NCBI GenBank assembly: GCA_964489835.1
Contig: CAZBBC010000069.1
Coordinates: forward strand, 1 to 21,895
Length of the DNA: 21,895 bases
Origin: CAZBBC01 sp964489835
GTDB taxonomy: Bacteria; Calditrichota; Calditrichia; JAJRVZ01
Direction of reading: 5' to 3'
Part shown: one piece after another, positions 14,249-21,895 of the stretch
Numbering within the stretch: the stretch's first letter is position 1
How the letters are laid out: each line of letters opens with the position of its first letter
Translations under genes and position numbers: made by a program
Notes under the pieces: generated by a model
What the model was told of the DNA's origin: nothing
What the model saw: the letters and a program-made list of their open reading frames with translations, nothing else
Databases searched by the model: none

Positions 14249-16699
14249 ATGAAAAGACATTCTGAAGAAAAATTTATTAAAGAAATCAAGTCGCTTAATA
14301 AACAGATCCAGGATTTTGCAATTATCAAAGAAGAGGCCAAGCAGGCGAAAATTGATTCGCGCGAGTCAAAACAGATCATCGAAAGGATTATCAATGTGGT
14401 CCCCGCAAGGATATTCTGGAAGGATAAGAATCTCGTTTTCATGGGCTGTAACGAGATATTCGCGCGCGATGCGGGATATACGGATCCGGAGGAAATCATC
14501 GGGAAAGACGATTTCCAGATGGTGTGGAGGGATCAGGCGGAGTTGTATCGCAACGATGATCGCCAGGTCATCGAGAGCGGTCGCTCTAAAATTCTCATCG
14601 AAGAACCCCAGACGACCCCGGAAGGGAAAACCATTACGAATCTTACGAATAAGATACCGCTCCGCAATTCTCAGGGGGAGATCATCGGCGTACTCGGAAC
14701 CTATATGGACATCACAGAGCGCAAACAAGCTGAAAAAGAAATATACCTTTATGGACAGGCCTTAAAAAGTATTAATGAAGCTGTATATATTGCTGACATG
14801 GAAAACAAAATTATTTATATTAATGAGGCATTTACAAATATTTATGGATACACCAGAGAAGAAATGATCGGTAAGACGATTGAAATTATCCGCTCAGCTA
14901 AAAACCCTTCTGAAGTTATTAAAGAGATACTTTCGAAAACCATGGCAGGGGGCTGGCAGGGTGAGCTTCTGAACCGGAGAAAAGATGGCGGCGAATTTCC
15001 AATATTTTTATCAACATCTGTTGTTCTTGATGACAAAGGTGAATCGATGGGATTCGTCGGCACAGCAGTGGATATTACTGATCGAGTCCGGGCAAAAAAG
15101 GAATTACAAAATGCCAAAGAAACAGCAGAAGCGCTTACACGCCTCAAGTCAGATTTTTTGGCTAATATGAGCCATGAGATCCGCACGCCGATGAACGGCG
15201 TGATCGGTATGACCGGTCTGTTAATGGATACCGAACTGACAAATCAACAGCGCGAATATGCCGAGATGGTTAAAATAAGTGCCGAGTCACTGTTGACCAT
15301 AATTAATGACATACTCGATTTTTCCAAAATTGGAGCAGACAAAATAGAGTTAGAAATTTTGGATTTTGATCTACGAACCACTTTAGAAGATCTGAATGAC
15401 ATGATGGCCATTTCTGCGAACAGGAAAGGTCTGGAATTGGTCTTATTTATTGATCCGGATGTTCCTTCACTTTTACAGGGTGATCCCGGACGGCTAAGGC
15501 AGGTTTTAACGAATCTTATGAGCAATGCCATAAAATTTACCCAACATGGTGAAGTAGCTCTATTGATAACACTGGAAAGCGAGAAAAAGACTGAGGCGAC
15601 TATACATTTTGCGGTCCGAGATACCGGTATTGGCATTCCGGCGAACAAGGTTAATGGTCTTTTTGAAGCCTTCACCCAGGCTGACGTTTCAACAACCAGA
15701 AAATTCGGGGGTACGGGTCTTGGATTATCTATTACAAAGTCACTGGTTGAATTGATGGGCGGTCAAATCGGGGTAGATAGTGAAACCGGTAAAGGCTCCA
15801 CCTTTTGGTTTACGGTAAGCCTGAAGAAACAGACGGCACAAAAAAAGTTGGAACAGACAATCAAATCTGAAATACCTTCTTCTCTTGCCGGAACACGTAT
15901 TCTGGCGGTGGATGATAACGACACCAATCGTAAAGTCCTTGCAGGAATGCTGACATCCTGGAAATGTGAGTATGATCTGGCCTCAGATGCGCAGTCAGCA
16001 TTTGATAAGCTAAAGGAAGCAGCAGACAAAAAAACACCCTACCAGATTGCTATTCTGGATATGCTTATGCCGGAAATTAACGGAGCAACGCTTGGTAAAA
16101 TGATCAAAGCTAATCGGACGATAAAGGAAACGGCGTTGGTGATGATGACCTCGGCCGGCGAAAGGGGGGATGCCGAACGACTGAAAAAAGCCGGCTTCAC
16201 GGCCTATCTTACCAAGCCTGTTAAACAATCGCAAATATATAACTGTCTGATAACAATTCTTGGTCAAAAAACAAATACAAAGATTCTGGATAAACCGATC
16301 ATTACCCGACACAGTATCGCCGATGACCGTAAGCAAAAAATTCGTATCATGCTGGCTGAGGATAATATTATCAATCAGAAAGTTGCATTAAAAATACTGG
16401 AAAATTTAGGCTATCATGCTGACGCAGTTGCTAATGGTAAGGAAGCTCTCAATGCATTGGAAACACTTTCTTATGATTTGGTCCTGATGGACGTTCAAAT
16501 GCCGGAGATGGATGGCTTTGAAGCAACAAAGAAAATCCGGGATTCTGAATCGGCTTTTCGAAATCTGCCCGTTATTGCGATGACTGCACAGGCAATGAAA
16601 GGTGATCGTGAAAAGTGTCTGAAAGCGGGCATGGATGATTATGTTTCCAAACCTGTAAGGCCACAGGAATTGGAAGAGGTTATTAAAAAATGGACCTAA
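14249..16699 (+). CDS. Hybrid sensor histidine kinase PAS-PAS-HisKA-HATPase-REC-REC
   Basis: The protein has 816 residues and no membrane helix. It contains an N-terminal coiled coil (about 1-48), PAS 1 (about 50-160, ending DITERKQAEKE), PAS 2 (about 165-285), HisKA with H309 in NMSHEIRTPMNGVIGM, HATPase (LMSNAIKF, DTGIGIP, FGGTGLGLS), and two receivers. The first has D604 in AILDMLMP and the second D748 in LVLMDVQMP. There is no HPt domain. AAAGGA (14235-14240) eight bases before the ATG is a good ribosome binding site, and the gene starts 22 bases after the GGDEF-EAL gene. The stretch encoding PAS 1 is much richer in G+C than the rest (about 52% over 14401-14700 against about 29% over 14761-14940, by hand count), suggesting that this domain came from another source. 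Confidence 0.95.
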   Translation: MKRHSEEKFIKEIKSLNKQIQDFAIIKEEAKQAKIDSRESKQIIERIINVVPARIFWKDKNLVFMGCNEIFARDAGYTDPEEIIGKDDFQMVWRDQAELYRNDDRQVIESGRSKILIEEPQTTPEGKTITNLTNKIPLRNSQGEIIGVLGTYMDITERKQAEKEIYLYGQALKSINEAVYIADMENKIIYINEAFTNIYGYTREEMIGKTIEIIRSAKNPSEVIKEILSKTMAGGWQGELLNRRKDGGEFPIFLSTSVVLDDKGESMGFVGTAVDITDRVRAKKELQNAKETAEALTRLKSDFLANMSHEIRTPMNGVIGMTGLLMDTELTNQQREYAEMVKISAESLLTIINDILDFSKIGADKIELEILDFDLRTTLEDLNDMMAISANRKGLELVLFIDPDVPSLLQGDPGRLRQVLTNLMSNAIKFTQHGEVALLITLESEKKTEATIHFAVRDTGIGIPANKVNGLFEAFTQADVSTTRKFGGTGLGLSITKSLVELMGGQIGVDSETGKGSTFWFTVSLKKQTAQKKLEQTIKSEIPSSLAGTRILAVDDNDTNRKVLAGMLTSWKCEYDLASDAQSAFDKLKEAADKKTPYQIAILDMLMPEINGATLGKMIKANRTIKETALVMMTSAGERGDAERLKKAGFTAYLTKPVKQSQIYNCLITILGQKTNTKILDKPIITRHSIADDRKQKIRIMLAEDNIINQKVALKILENLGYHADAVANGKEALNALETLSYDLVLMDVQMPEMDGFEATKKIRDSESAFRNLPVIAMTAQAMKGDREKCLKAGMDDYVSKPVRPQELEEVIKKWT

Positions 16700-16721
16700 A
16701 AATATAAAAACAGAGAATGTA

Positions 16722-16796
16722 ATGTCAAAAAAATTTTTAGTTATTGATGACGACCGGGCATTAGAAAAACATTCACGCCGTCCTCTACAGATATGA
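16722..16796 (+). pseudogene. Remnant of a response-regulator receiver gene
   Basis: Starting 22 bases after the hybrid kinase gene, 24 codons read MSKKFLVIDDDRALEKH and then lose similarity before a TGA. The first 14 residues are the canonical beta-1 and acidic triad of a receiver domain. Nothing downstream in any frame continues the fold. It looks like the 5' stump of a former last gene of the operon, with the junction at about 16770. Confidence 0.6.
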
Positions 16797-16826
16797 TATA
16801 CATATTTACTAAACCGAAATATATTT

Positions 16827-16841
16827 TTGTCATAATGACAA
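16827..16841 (+). promoter_or_regulatory. Operator-like palindrome, copy 2
   Basis: TTGTCA-TAA-TGACAA is a perfect 6-base inverted repeat with the same core and spacing as 8796-8812. It lies about 190 bases upstream of the first receptor gene. I found no -24/-12 promoter match between it and that gene. Apart from this site, the receiver remnant and the receptor leader, I see nothing recognisable in the 16700-17027 gap, which is very AT-rich. Confidence 0.4.
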
Positions 16842-16936
16842 TTATGAAGATTAAGGAATCATTGATTAAGCTTATAGGTTTTCTGATTAATTTTAATGTA
16901 CCATACTCAAAAACGGTATAAAAAGATTTATATTAT

Positions 16937-17027
16937 AAACTTAGAGTCTTTGAGTCTTGGTGGCTAAAAATTATTAAAAAAGTATACTATTCCGCCTCGA
17001 AGTCTCTAAGACTCAAAGAAAGCAATA
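16937..17027 (+). repeat. Receptor leader repeat, copy 1, with inverted repeat
   Basis: This 91-base stretch directly before the first receptor gene recurs gap-free at 19401-19491. It contains perfect 12-base inverted arms, TCTTTGAGTCTT (16947-16958) and AAGACTCAAAGA (17008-17019), around an AT-rich centre with GTATACTA. The right arm runs up to the start codon and its AAAGAAAG is the only candidate ribosome binding site. In a transcript the arms could pair and mask translation initiation. Confidence 0.7.
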
Positions 17028-19397
17028 ATGATAAAGAAAATTAATTTACTTGTGTTATCTGTAATTTTTACATTCTCAGGTTTTTGCGCGTATGGGCAAG
17101 AGGCAGTAAAAGTAGAAAAATTGATGTCCATGTCACTGGAAGAATTGTTGAGTGTAAAAATCGATATTGGGACACTGACAGGGATTGAACTATCTAAACT
17201 TCCTCTGTCATTAACGACCATTACCGCTGAGGATATCAAGTATACTCCCGCCAGAAACATCTACGATCTCATCGAAGTCTATGTGCCCGGCGCCTTATGG
17301 ATGAATCATGTCGGCGGGCCTCACCTTGCGGTTCGCGGGCTGATCAATGAGGCTAACTACAAATATCTACTCCTTGTAAATGGTCGCAATATGAACACGA
17401 AAGCGGACCTCTCGGGTGCAAAACAGGAACTTGAAAATTGGGATATGAGCGATATTGAAAAAATCGAGATTATTCGCGGCCCGGGATCTGTAACTTACGG
17501 CCCGGGGGCTGTCGCGGGTATTATCAATATCACCACAAAGAATGCGGACGGAAATGAAGGAACAGAGATACGTGCAATATATAATCCCACATACCAGTCA
17601 AAAGGGGTTAGTTATAGTCACGGTATCAAAAAAGATAATTTCGATTTCTATCTTCATCAAAGCATTACAAGCACGAAGGGATTGTCTATAACAGATGCCT
17701 TTCAAACCGGGTGGAAGAATGAGACAGGTTATGTTGGCAGGGATTTTGTTCAGGAAATATTCCTTGCAAGTCCACCTTTAGATTATTTCAGAGATTTTGA
17801 TGATAAACCACAAATAAAGATAAATGCCGAACTCAATTTCCTGAACGAATGGACGCTCCGGGCAAGATACAACAATACCGGAATGAGCAGAAATGGCGTT
17901 GACGGTCAATATCGGCCGCAGTTGGGATTAGATGAGAACGGAGACAGGATATATGGCGATTGGCAGAACCAGCAGCAGAACGAGAATCGATATTTGGGTT
18001 TTTCCCTTGAGAACAATCATGAATTCTCTGAATCATTGAACCTAAAATCATTGATCAGTTGGGATACAGAACATATAACCTATCGCAGGAATTTCAGCCG
18101 TTATGGAGTTTCCGATTCACTTTCCGTGGAAGAGTGGTATGATTTTGCCGATAAAAATTTTATTAAAAATACAAACAGAAGGTTCGGCGAGGAAGAATTA
18201 CTGATACGAACCATCGCCAATTATCAGTTCCGGGAAAGTTATAAAATCGCTCTCGGGCTGGAGTATTCACGCAATCACTGGGGACCCGGTTGGGGTGATG
18301 GTGAGAGAGATCTTCGAATGGGTGATGCTGCAAATATTATAAGCGGCCCGAACTCCAACGCGTATGGTTTTAAAGGTGTCGGAGACAACGGATATTTTGT
18401 GGGAGATGGATGGTCAACAAATATGTATTCTATTTTCGGAGAGGCAAACCTGGAATTTCATCCGCAATTTATTTTCCTTTTATCCGGCCGTATCGATAAA
18501 GACTCCTATTCAAATTTCTTGTTTTCGCCCCGCGTCGCATTCGTTTCTGAATTCAATCAAAAGAATGTTATCAAACTTATCCTGCAGCAGGCACAGCGCA
18601 TGAATACTGCCCAGCAACTCTTCGTTCTGCATACACGAGGAATTAAATCTGAACCGGAAACCCTGAGTGGAATCGAACTTATGTATTCGAGGTTACAAAG
18701 TGAGAACCTGCTTTTATACGCATCTGTATTCTACAATAAGGTGGAAGTTCTGGGATGGGCAAATGATGATCAAACATTGCCGGTCGGTGATCTTTCACTC
18801 TATGGTTTGGAATTGGAAGGCAGATACAATTTTGAAAACGGATACATCGGTTTCAATCATTCTTATGTAAAACAAATCGATTGGAATTATGCAGCAGGCG
18901 TATCATACAGCGGCATTTCATACAAAGATTTTAAAAGAACAATGGATATGGGAACTTATACAGGACTCGGAAACGATATCAATAACTGGTCAAACCAGGC
19001 AACGAAGTGCTTCGCCTGTTTTAATCTGTTGGATAACAAATTTGTATTTCATACAGACGCCAGGGTGTTCTGGGGATTTGAAGGCGCAAAAGACGGATTG
19101 GAAATGGCCAGAATCTCTGCCATAGGTACAGAGAAGGAAGATGATGTCAGCAATGCCGTTGAAGATCTAAAAAGAAGGGATGCCTACGGTATTGACTTTC
19201 GATTGAACAGTTCATTGACATTTACTGTCAATAAAACATTCTCGATTACCTGCTATGTAATGAACCTGCTTGGAAGCGGAAAGAATAAGCGGTATTCATA
19301 CGATAACGGCCATGAGTCAGACTGGCTCGCTCCCGATCGCGCCGATTGGGTGGAAGAACCACGCACGTTTGGTTTTCGCTTAACAGCAGATTTATAA
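17028..19397 (+). CDS. TonB-dependent outer-membrane receptor, copy 1
   Basis: The 789-residue protein has a signal peptide (about 1-24, ending AYGQ), a short lead with the motif LMSMSLEELLSVKI seen in many such receptors, a plug domain (about 50-170; IIRGPGSVTYGPGAVAGIINITTK is the classic plug end) and a 22-strand-type barrel to the C terminus. The protein ends in RTFGFRLTADL rather than in an aromatic residue. It imports an unknown ligand across the outer membrane with energy from TonB. There is no SusD-like partner and no carboxypeptidase-like N-terminal domain, so it is not a SusC-type glycan transporter. The gene is the first of a tandem pair with shared leader and ends. ATG 17028 is supported by the signal peptide; the ribosome binding site is weak. 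Confidence 0.93.
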   Translation: MIKKINLLVLSVIFTFSGFCAYGQEAVKVEKLMSMSLEELLSVKIDIGTLTGIELSKLPLSLTTITAEDIKYTPARNIYDLIEVYVPGALWMNHVGGPHLAVRGLINEANYKYLLLVNGRNMNTKADLSGAKQELENWDMSDIEKIEIIRGPGSVTYGPGAVAGIINITTKNADGNEGTEIRAIYNPTYQSKGVSYSHGIKKDNFDFYLHQSITSTKGLSITDAFQTGWKNETGYVGRDFVQEIFLASPPLDYFRDFDDKPQIKINAELNFLNEWTLRARYNNTGMSRNGVDGQYRPQLGLDENGDRIYGDWQNQQQNENRYLGFSLENNHEFSESLNLKSLISWDTEHITYRRNFSRYGVSDSLSVEEWYDFADKNFIKNTNRRFGEEELLIRTIANYQFRESYKIALGLEYSRNHWGPGWGDGERDLRMGDAANIISGPNSNAYGFKGVGDNGYFVGDGWSTNMYSIFGEANLEFHPQFIFLLSGRIDKDSYSNFLFSPRVAFVSEFNQKNVIKLILQQAQRMNTAQQLFVLHTRGIKSEPETLSGIELMYSRLQSENLLLYASVFYNKVEVLGWANDDQTLPVGDLSLYGLELEGRYNFENGYIGFNHSYVKQIDWNYAAGVSYSGISYKDFKRTMDMGTYTGLGNDINNWSNQATKCFACFNLLDNKFVFHTDARVFWGFEGAKDGLEMARISAIGTEKEDDVSNAVEDLKRRDAYGIDFRLNSSLTFTVNKTFSITCYVMNLLGSGKNKRYSYDNGHESDWLAPDRADWVEEPRTFGFRLTADL

Positions 19398-19400
19398 TAA

Positions 19401-19491
19401 AAACTTAGAGTCTTAGAGCCTTGGTGGCTAAAAATTATTAAAAAAGTATACTAATCGGCCTCAAAGTCTCCAAGACTCAAAGGAAGCAGAA
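19401..19491 (+). repeat. Receptor leader repeat, copy 2
   Basis: It has the same length as 16937-17027 and about nine differences by hand count, beginning four bases after the first receptor's stop. The inverted arms are less perfect (9 of 11 pairs between the CTTAGAGCCTT and AAGACTCAAAG segments). The right end reads AAAGGAAG here, a better ribosome binding site than in copy 1, five to six bases before the ATG. Transcription of the second receptor could start here or read through. Confidence 0.7.
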
Positions 19492-21891
19492 ATGATAAAG
19501 AAAATTATTTTACTTTTCTTATTTGTAATTTTTACATTCTCAGGTTTTTGTGTGTATGGGCAGGATGCAGTAACAGTAGAAAAATTGATGTCCATGTCAC
19601 TGGAAGAATTATTGAGTGTAAAAATCGATATTGGGACATTAACCGGGGTTAAACTATCTAAACTTCCTCTGTCATTAACGACCATTACCGCGGAGGATAT
19701 TAAATACACACCGGCCAGAAACATTTATGATTTAATCGAAGTCTATGTACCGGGAGCAATGTGGAGATACCACGGTGAAGGTCCGCACCCCGGAATTCGC
19801 GGAATACTCACGGATCGAAACTATAAACTGCTGGTGCTGGTAAACGGCAGAAGCATGAACCAGAAAGCACATAACGGCGCAACTTCAGAGTTAGAAAACT
19901 GGGATTTAAATGATATTGAAAAGATAGAAGTTATCCGCGGGCCCGGTTCAGTGACTTATGGTCCCGGAGCCATTATGGGAGTTCTCAATATCGTAACCAA
20001 GAATGCAGATTCCTCAGAAGGAACCAAAATTGGCGTCAATTATGTTTCCGAATATTATTCAAAAGGGATAAATATCAGTCACAGTTTAGCCAAAGATAAT
20101 TATAATCTCTTTGTTTATGGGAGCGTTACAAAAACAACGGGAATTTCGCCAAAGGCTTTTTTCACATCAGGTTCCAGACTCAAATCAGGATATATGGGCA
20201 CAGGTTTTGGCGGCACTTCTTATTATAGTGATCCGCCGCAGGATTATTTCAATGACTTTGATAATGACCCTCAATACAAGTTATACGCTGAAGGCAATTT
20301 CCTTCAGGAATGGAAAGCATGGGTACGATATGTCAATTCCGGTTCTTCGGTTGCAGGAGGCAACAGCGTTTATCCAAAAAAACGGCTTCAAACAGGTTTA
20401 AACGGAGAGACACCGCTTTACAGTGACTTTATTAACGGCCTGAAATTAAAAAATGAGCATTTTACCGTCTCGCTGGAAAATAATCATGAATTCCCAGGTG
20501 TGATGAATGGCCTGCAGTTGAAATCAATGATTTCCTGGGATTCAGAAAATAATATACGTGGAAAACTTCCAACCAATTATTCAGCGGCGGACAGCGTTCC
20601 ATTGGACATACAAAGTCAACTTGCTGATCCGTATAGCGTAAGAAATAAGCATGCCAGTTATTCAGAAGACGAGTTGTTATCCCGTATCATTGCTGGCTTT
20701 ACAATAAACAGTATGTACAAGATTGCTTTAGGAGTTGAAGGTTCATACAACCGCTGGGGACCGGAATGGGGTAAAAGCGCTGCAGAGATGAGGATGGGTG
20801 ATCAAGCAAATATTTTCAGTGGGACTAATTCTAATTTATTTGGCGGAAAAGGGGGAATAACAGAAGGTTATTTTGTAGGCGATGGCTGGTCAACAAATAT
20901 GTTTTCAATTCTGGGTGAAGCGACTCTGAAGTTTCATCCTAAATGGACGCTCATGTTGTCAGGCCGCGAAGATAAAGACTCTTATTCAAAATGGTTATTC
21001 TCACCCCGTATTGCGATGATATCTGAAATGGATAAACAAAATATTGTCAAGTTCATCTGGCAGAAATCAAACCGAATGAATACCGCAGAACAGCTTCTGG
21101 TTGAGCATAAGGAGGGAAACCAGTCAGAACCGGAAGTCCTCGAAAGCTATGAATTAATTTACACCAGGCTTCAAGGAGAGCATTTTCTATTGACGACATC
21201 TTTTTTTTATAACCAACTCGATGTAATTGCCTGGAACTCTGGCAAAAAATCTTCAAACCCGGTAGGAGAGCTCAAACTAGGGGGGATTGAAATAGATGCC
21301 CGATTTCAATTGAAGAACTTAATTTTAGGAATTAATCATTCTTATGTAAAACAGCTCGATTGGAATCTTGCCCCGGGTCTGAATGCAAGCGGTATCAGCT
21401 ATTCAGATTATAATGCACCGGCACAGTTTAAATATGATCCAACTGCTTTGTTCTTAAGCGGTACCGGTAATAATCTCAATAACTGGGCAAATCATGCCAC
21501 AAAGCTCATTTGCCGTCTCAAACTGTGGAATAGCAAAATTATATTCCACACCGATGCACGGGTGTTCTGGGGCTATGAAGGCGGAAAAGATGGAATACAA
21601 ATGAGGGAAAATGCAGGTTCCGGTACTGAATATGAACAAGACTGTCTTGAGGTATTTCGAATACTTGAATCTAAAGATGTTTTTGATCCTGACATCAGAC
21701 TGAATGCTTCAATAGCCCTGAAGTTATCTGATGTCTTATCAATTCAAATCTATGCTCTAAATCTGATTGGTTCAGGAAATAACAAACGTTATACATATGA
21801 TGCCGGCGCTGATCCCCAACTCGTACCGAACTCAATAGGCTGGGTGGAAGAACCACGCACGTTTGGTTTTCGCTTAACAGCAGATTTATAA
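19492..21891 (+). CDS. TonB-dependent outer-membrane receptor, copy 2
   Basis: At 799 residues it has the same architecture as the receptor encoded upstream: signal peptide ending VYGQ, LMSMSLEELLSVKI, a plug ending VIRGPGSVTYGPGAIMGVLNIVTK, and a barrel with shared blocks such as YFVGDGWSTNM, NHSYVKQ, IFHTDARVFWG and WVEEPRTFGFRLTADL. The barrel loops differ strongly, so a different or modified ligand is likely. The leader, signal peptide and early plug are near-identical at DNA level, and the last 55 bases of the window (21841-21895) equal 19347-19401 exactly, including stop and trailer. The gene is complete. The ribosome binding site AGGAAG lies at 19481-19486. Confidence 0.93.
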   Translation: MIKKIILLFLFVIFTFSGFCVYGQDAVTVEKLMSMSLEELLSVKIDIGTLTGVKLSKLPLSLTTITAEDIKYTPARNIYDLIEVYVPGAMWRYHGEGPHPGIRGILTDRNYKLLVLVNGRSMNQKAHNGATSELENWDLNDIEKIEVIRGPGSVTYGPGAIMGVLNIVTKNADSSEGTKIGVNYVSEYYSKGINISHSLAKDNYNLFVYGSVTKTTGISPKAFFTSGSRLKSGYMGTGFGGTSYYSDPPQDYFNDFDNDPQYKLYAEGNFLQEWKAWVRYVNSGSSVAGGNSVYPKKRLQTGLNGETPLYSDFINGLKLKNEHFTVSLENNHEFPGVMNGLQLKSMISWDSENNIRGKLPTNYSAADSVPLDIQSQLADPYSVRNKHASYSEDELLSRIIAGFTINSMYKIALGVEGSYNRWGPEWGKSAAEMRMGDQANIFSGTNSNLFGGKGGITEGYFVGDGWSTNMFSILGEATLKFHPKWTLMLSGREDKDSYSKWLFSPRIAMISEMDKQNIVKFIWQKSNRMNTAEQLLVEHKEGNQSEPEVLESYELIYTRLQGEHFLLTTSFFYNQLDVIAWNSGKKSSNPVGELKLGGIEIDARFQLKNLILGINHSYVKQLDWNLAPGLNASGISYSDYNAPAQFKYDPTALFLSGTGNNLNNWANHATKLICRLKLWNSKIIFHTDARVFWGYEGGKDGIQMRENAGSGTEYEQDCLEVFRILESKDVFDPDIRLNASIALKLSDVLSIQIYALNLIGSGNNKRYTYDAGADPQLVPNSIGWVEEPRTFGFRLTADL

Positions 21892-21895
21892 TAAA
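21841..21895 (+). repeat. Identical receptor 3' end and trailer
   Basis: These 55 bases are identical to 19347-19401, covering the last 17 codons, the stop and four bases beyond, up to the window edge. Immediately upstream (ATTGGG against GCTGGG at the boundary) the copies differ freely. In copy 1 the leader repeat follows this point, so another leader and receptor may lie beyond the window. Confidence 0.8.

Noticed and set aside
14316..14765. Long overlapping ORFs on both strands across the PAS 1 region
   Set aside because: They are by-products of the locally high G+C; the frame of the hybrid kinase encodes a clear PAS domain and continues on both sides.
16793..16921. Small 42-residue hydrophobic ORF after the receiver remnant
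   Set aside because: It has no ribosome binding site or recognisable motif, lies in very AT-rich DNA and overlaps the operator-like palindrome; chance is sufficient.
17028..21891. SusC-type glycan receptors
   Set aside because: Length is about 790-800 residues, there is no N-terminal carboxypeptidase-like domain, and no SusD partner gene; ordinary TonB-dependent receptors fit better.

Overview
The window comes from a diderm (outer-membrane) bacterium. It encodes a type IV pilus/secretin assembly operon and two TonB-dependent outer-membrane receptors, so an outer membrane is certain. The DNA is moderately AT-rich, the intergenic regions carry many short 'CACGGATT'-type and 'GAGTCTTTGAGTCTT'-type repeats, and the proteins have a mixed flavour. 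This would suit the FCB superphylum or a neighbouring candidate phylum, but that is inference and no marker gene here settles it. Every gene I accept lies on the + strand.

Region 1 (3-5055) is a tight operon. It starts with a PilX-like minor pilin or pilus-assembly protein cut by the left edge. Then come a natural PilM-PilN fusion, a PilO/GspM-like protein, a small membrane-anchored PilP/GspC-like protein and a short secretin. The last four encode the inner-membrane platform, the periplasmic bridge and the outer-membrane pore of one machine. The fusion and the membrane anchor of the PilP-like protein give it type II secretion traits (GspL/GspM/GspC/GspD) on a pilus-type gene order.

Region 2 (5056-8933) holds two stand-alone regulators, a REC-PAS-histidine kinase (5396-6856) and an NtrC-family activator (7427-8773). 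Each is preceded by a complex non-coding block (5061-5326 and 6888-7396). The blocks share a 43-bp hairpin repeat at the left end and a roughly 66-bp conserved block at the right end. Parts of these two ends are inverted copies of one another. Between the ends lie palindromic 'CACGGATT' repeats, short tandem arrays and GC-rich mini-palindromes that look inserted into older repeats.

Region 3 (8934-16796) is a signalling operon: a partly degenerate receiver, a stand-alone HPt protein, a REC-PAS-kinase-REC-REC hybrid, a REC-PAS-GGDEF-EAL c-di-GMP enzyme, a PAS-PAS-kinase-REC-REC hybrid, and a 24-codon remnant of another receiver gene. Neither hybrid kinase has its own HPt, so the free HPt is the natural phosphate shuttle to the NtrC-like activator and the c-di-GMP enzyme. 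A -24/-12 type promoter candidate with an upstream palindrome precedes this operon. The palindrome word TTGTCA-N3-TGACAA recurs upstream of the receptors.

Region 4 (16937-21895) is a tandem duplication of a whole unit, repeat-containing leader plus TonB-dependent receptor. The two copies are almost identical over leader, signal peptide and plug start, identical over the last 55 bases, and diverged in between. The second copy ends at the right edge with the same sequence that precedes the leader in the first copy, so a third unit may follow. A direct link between pilus, signalling and receptor modules is plausible but not shown by the sequence.
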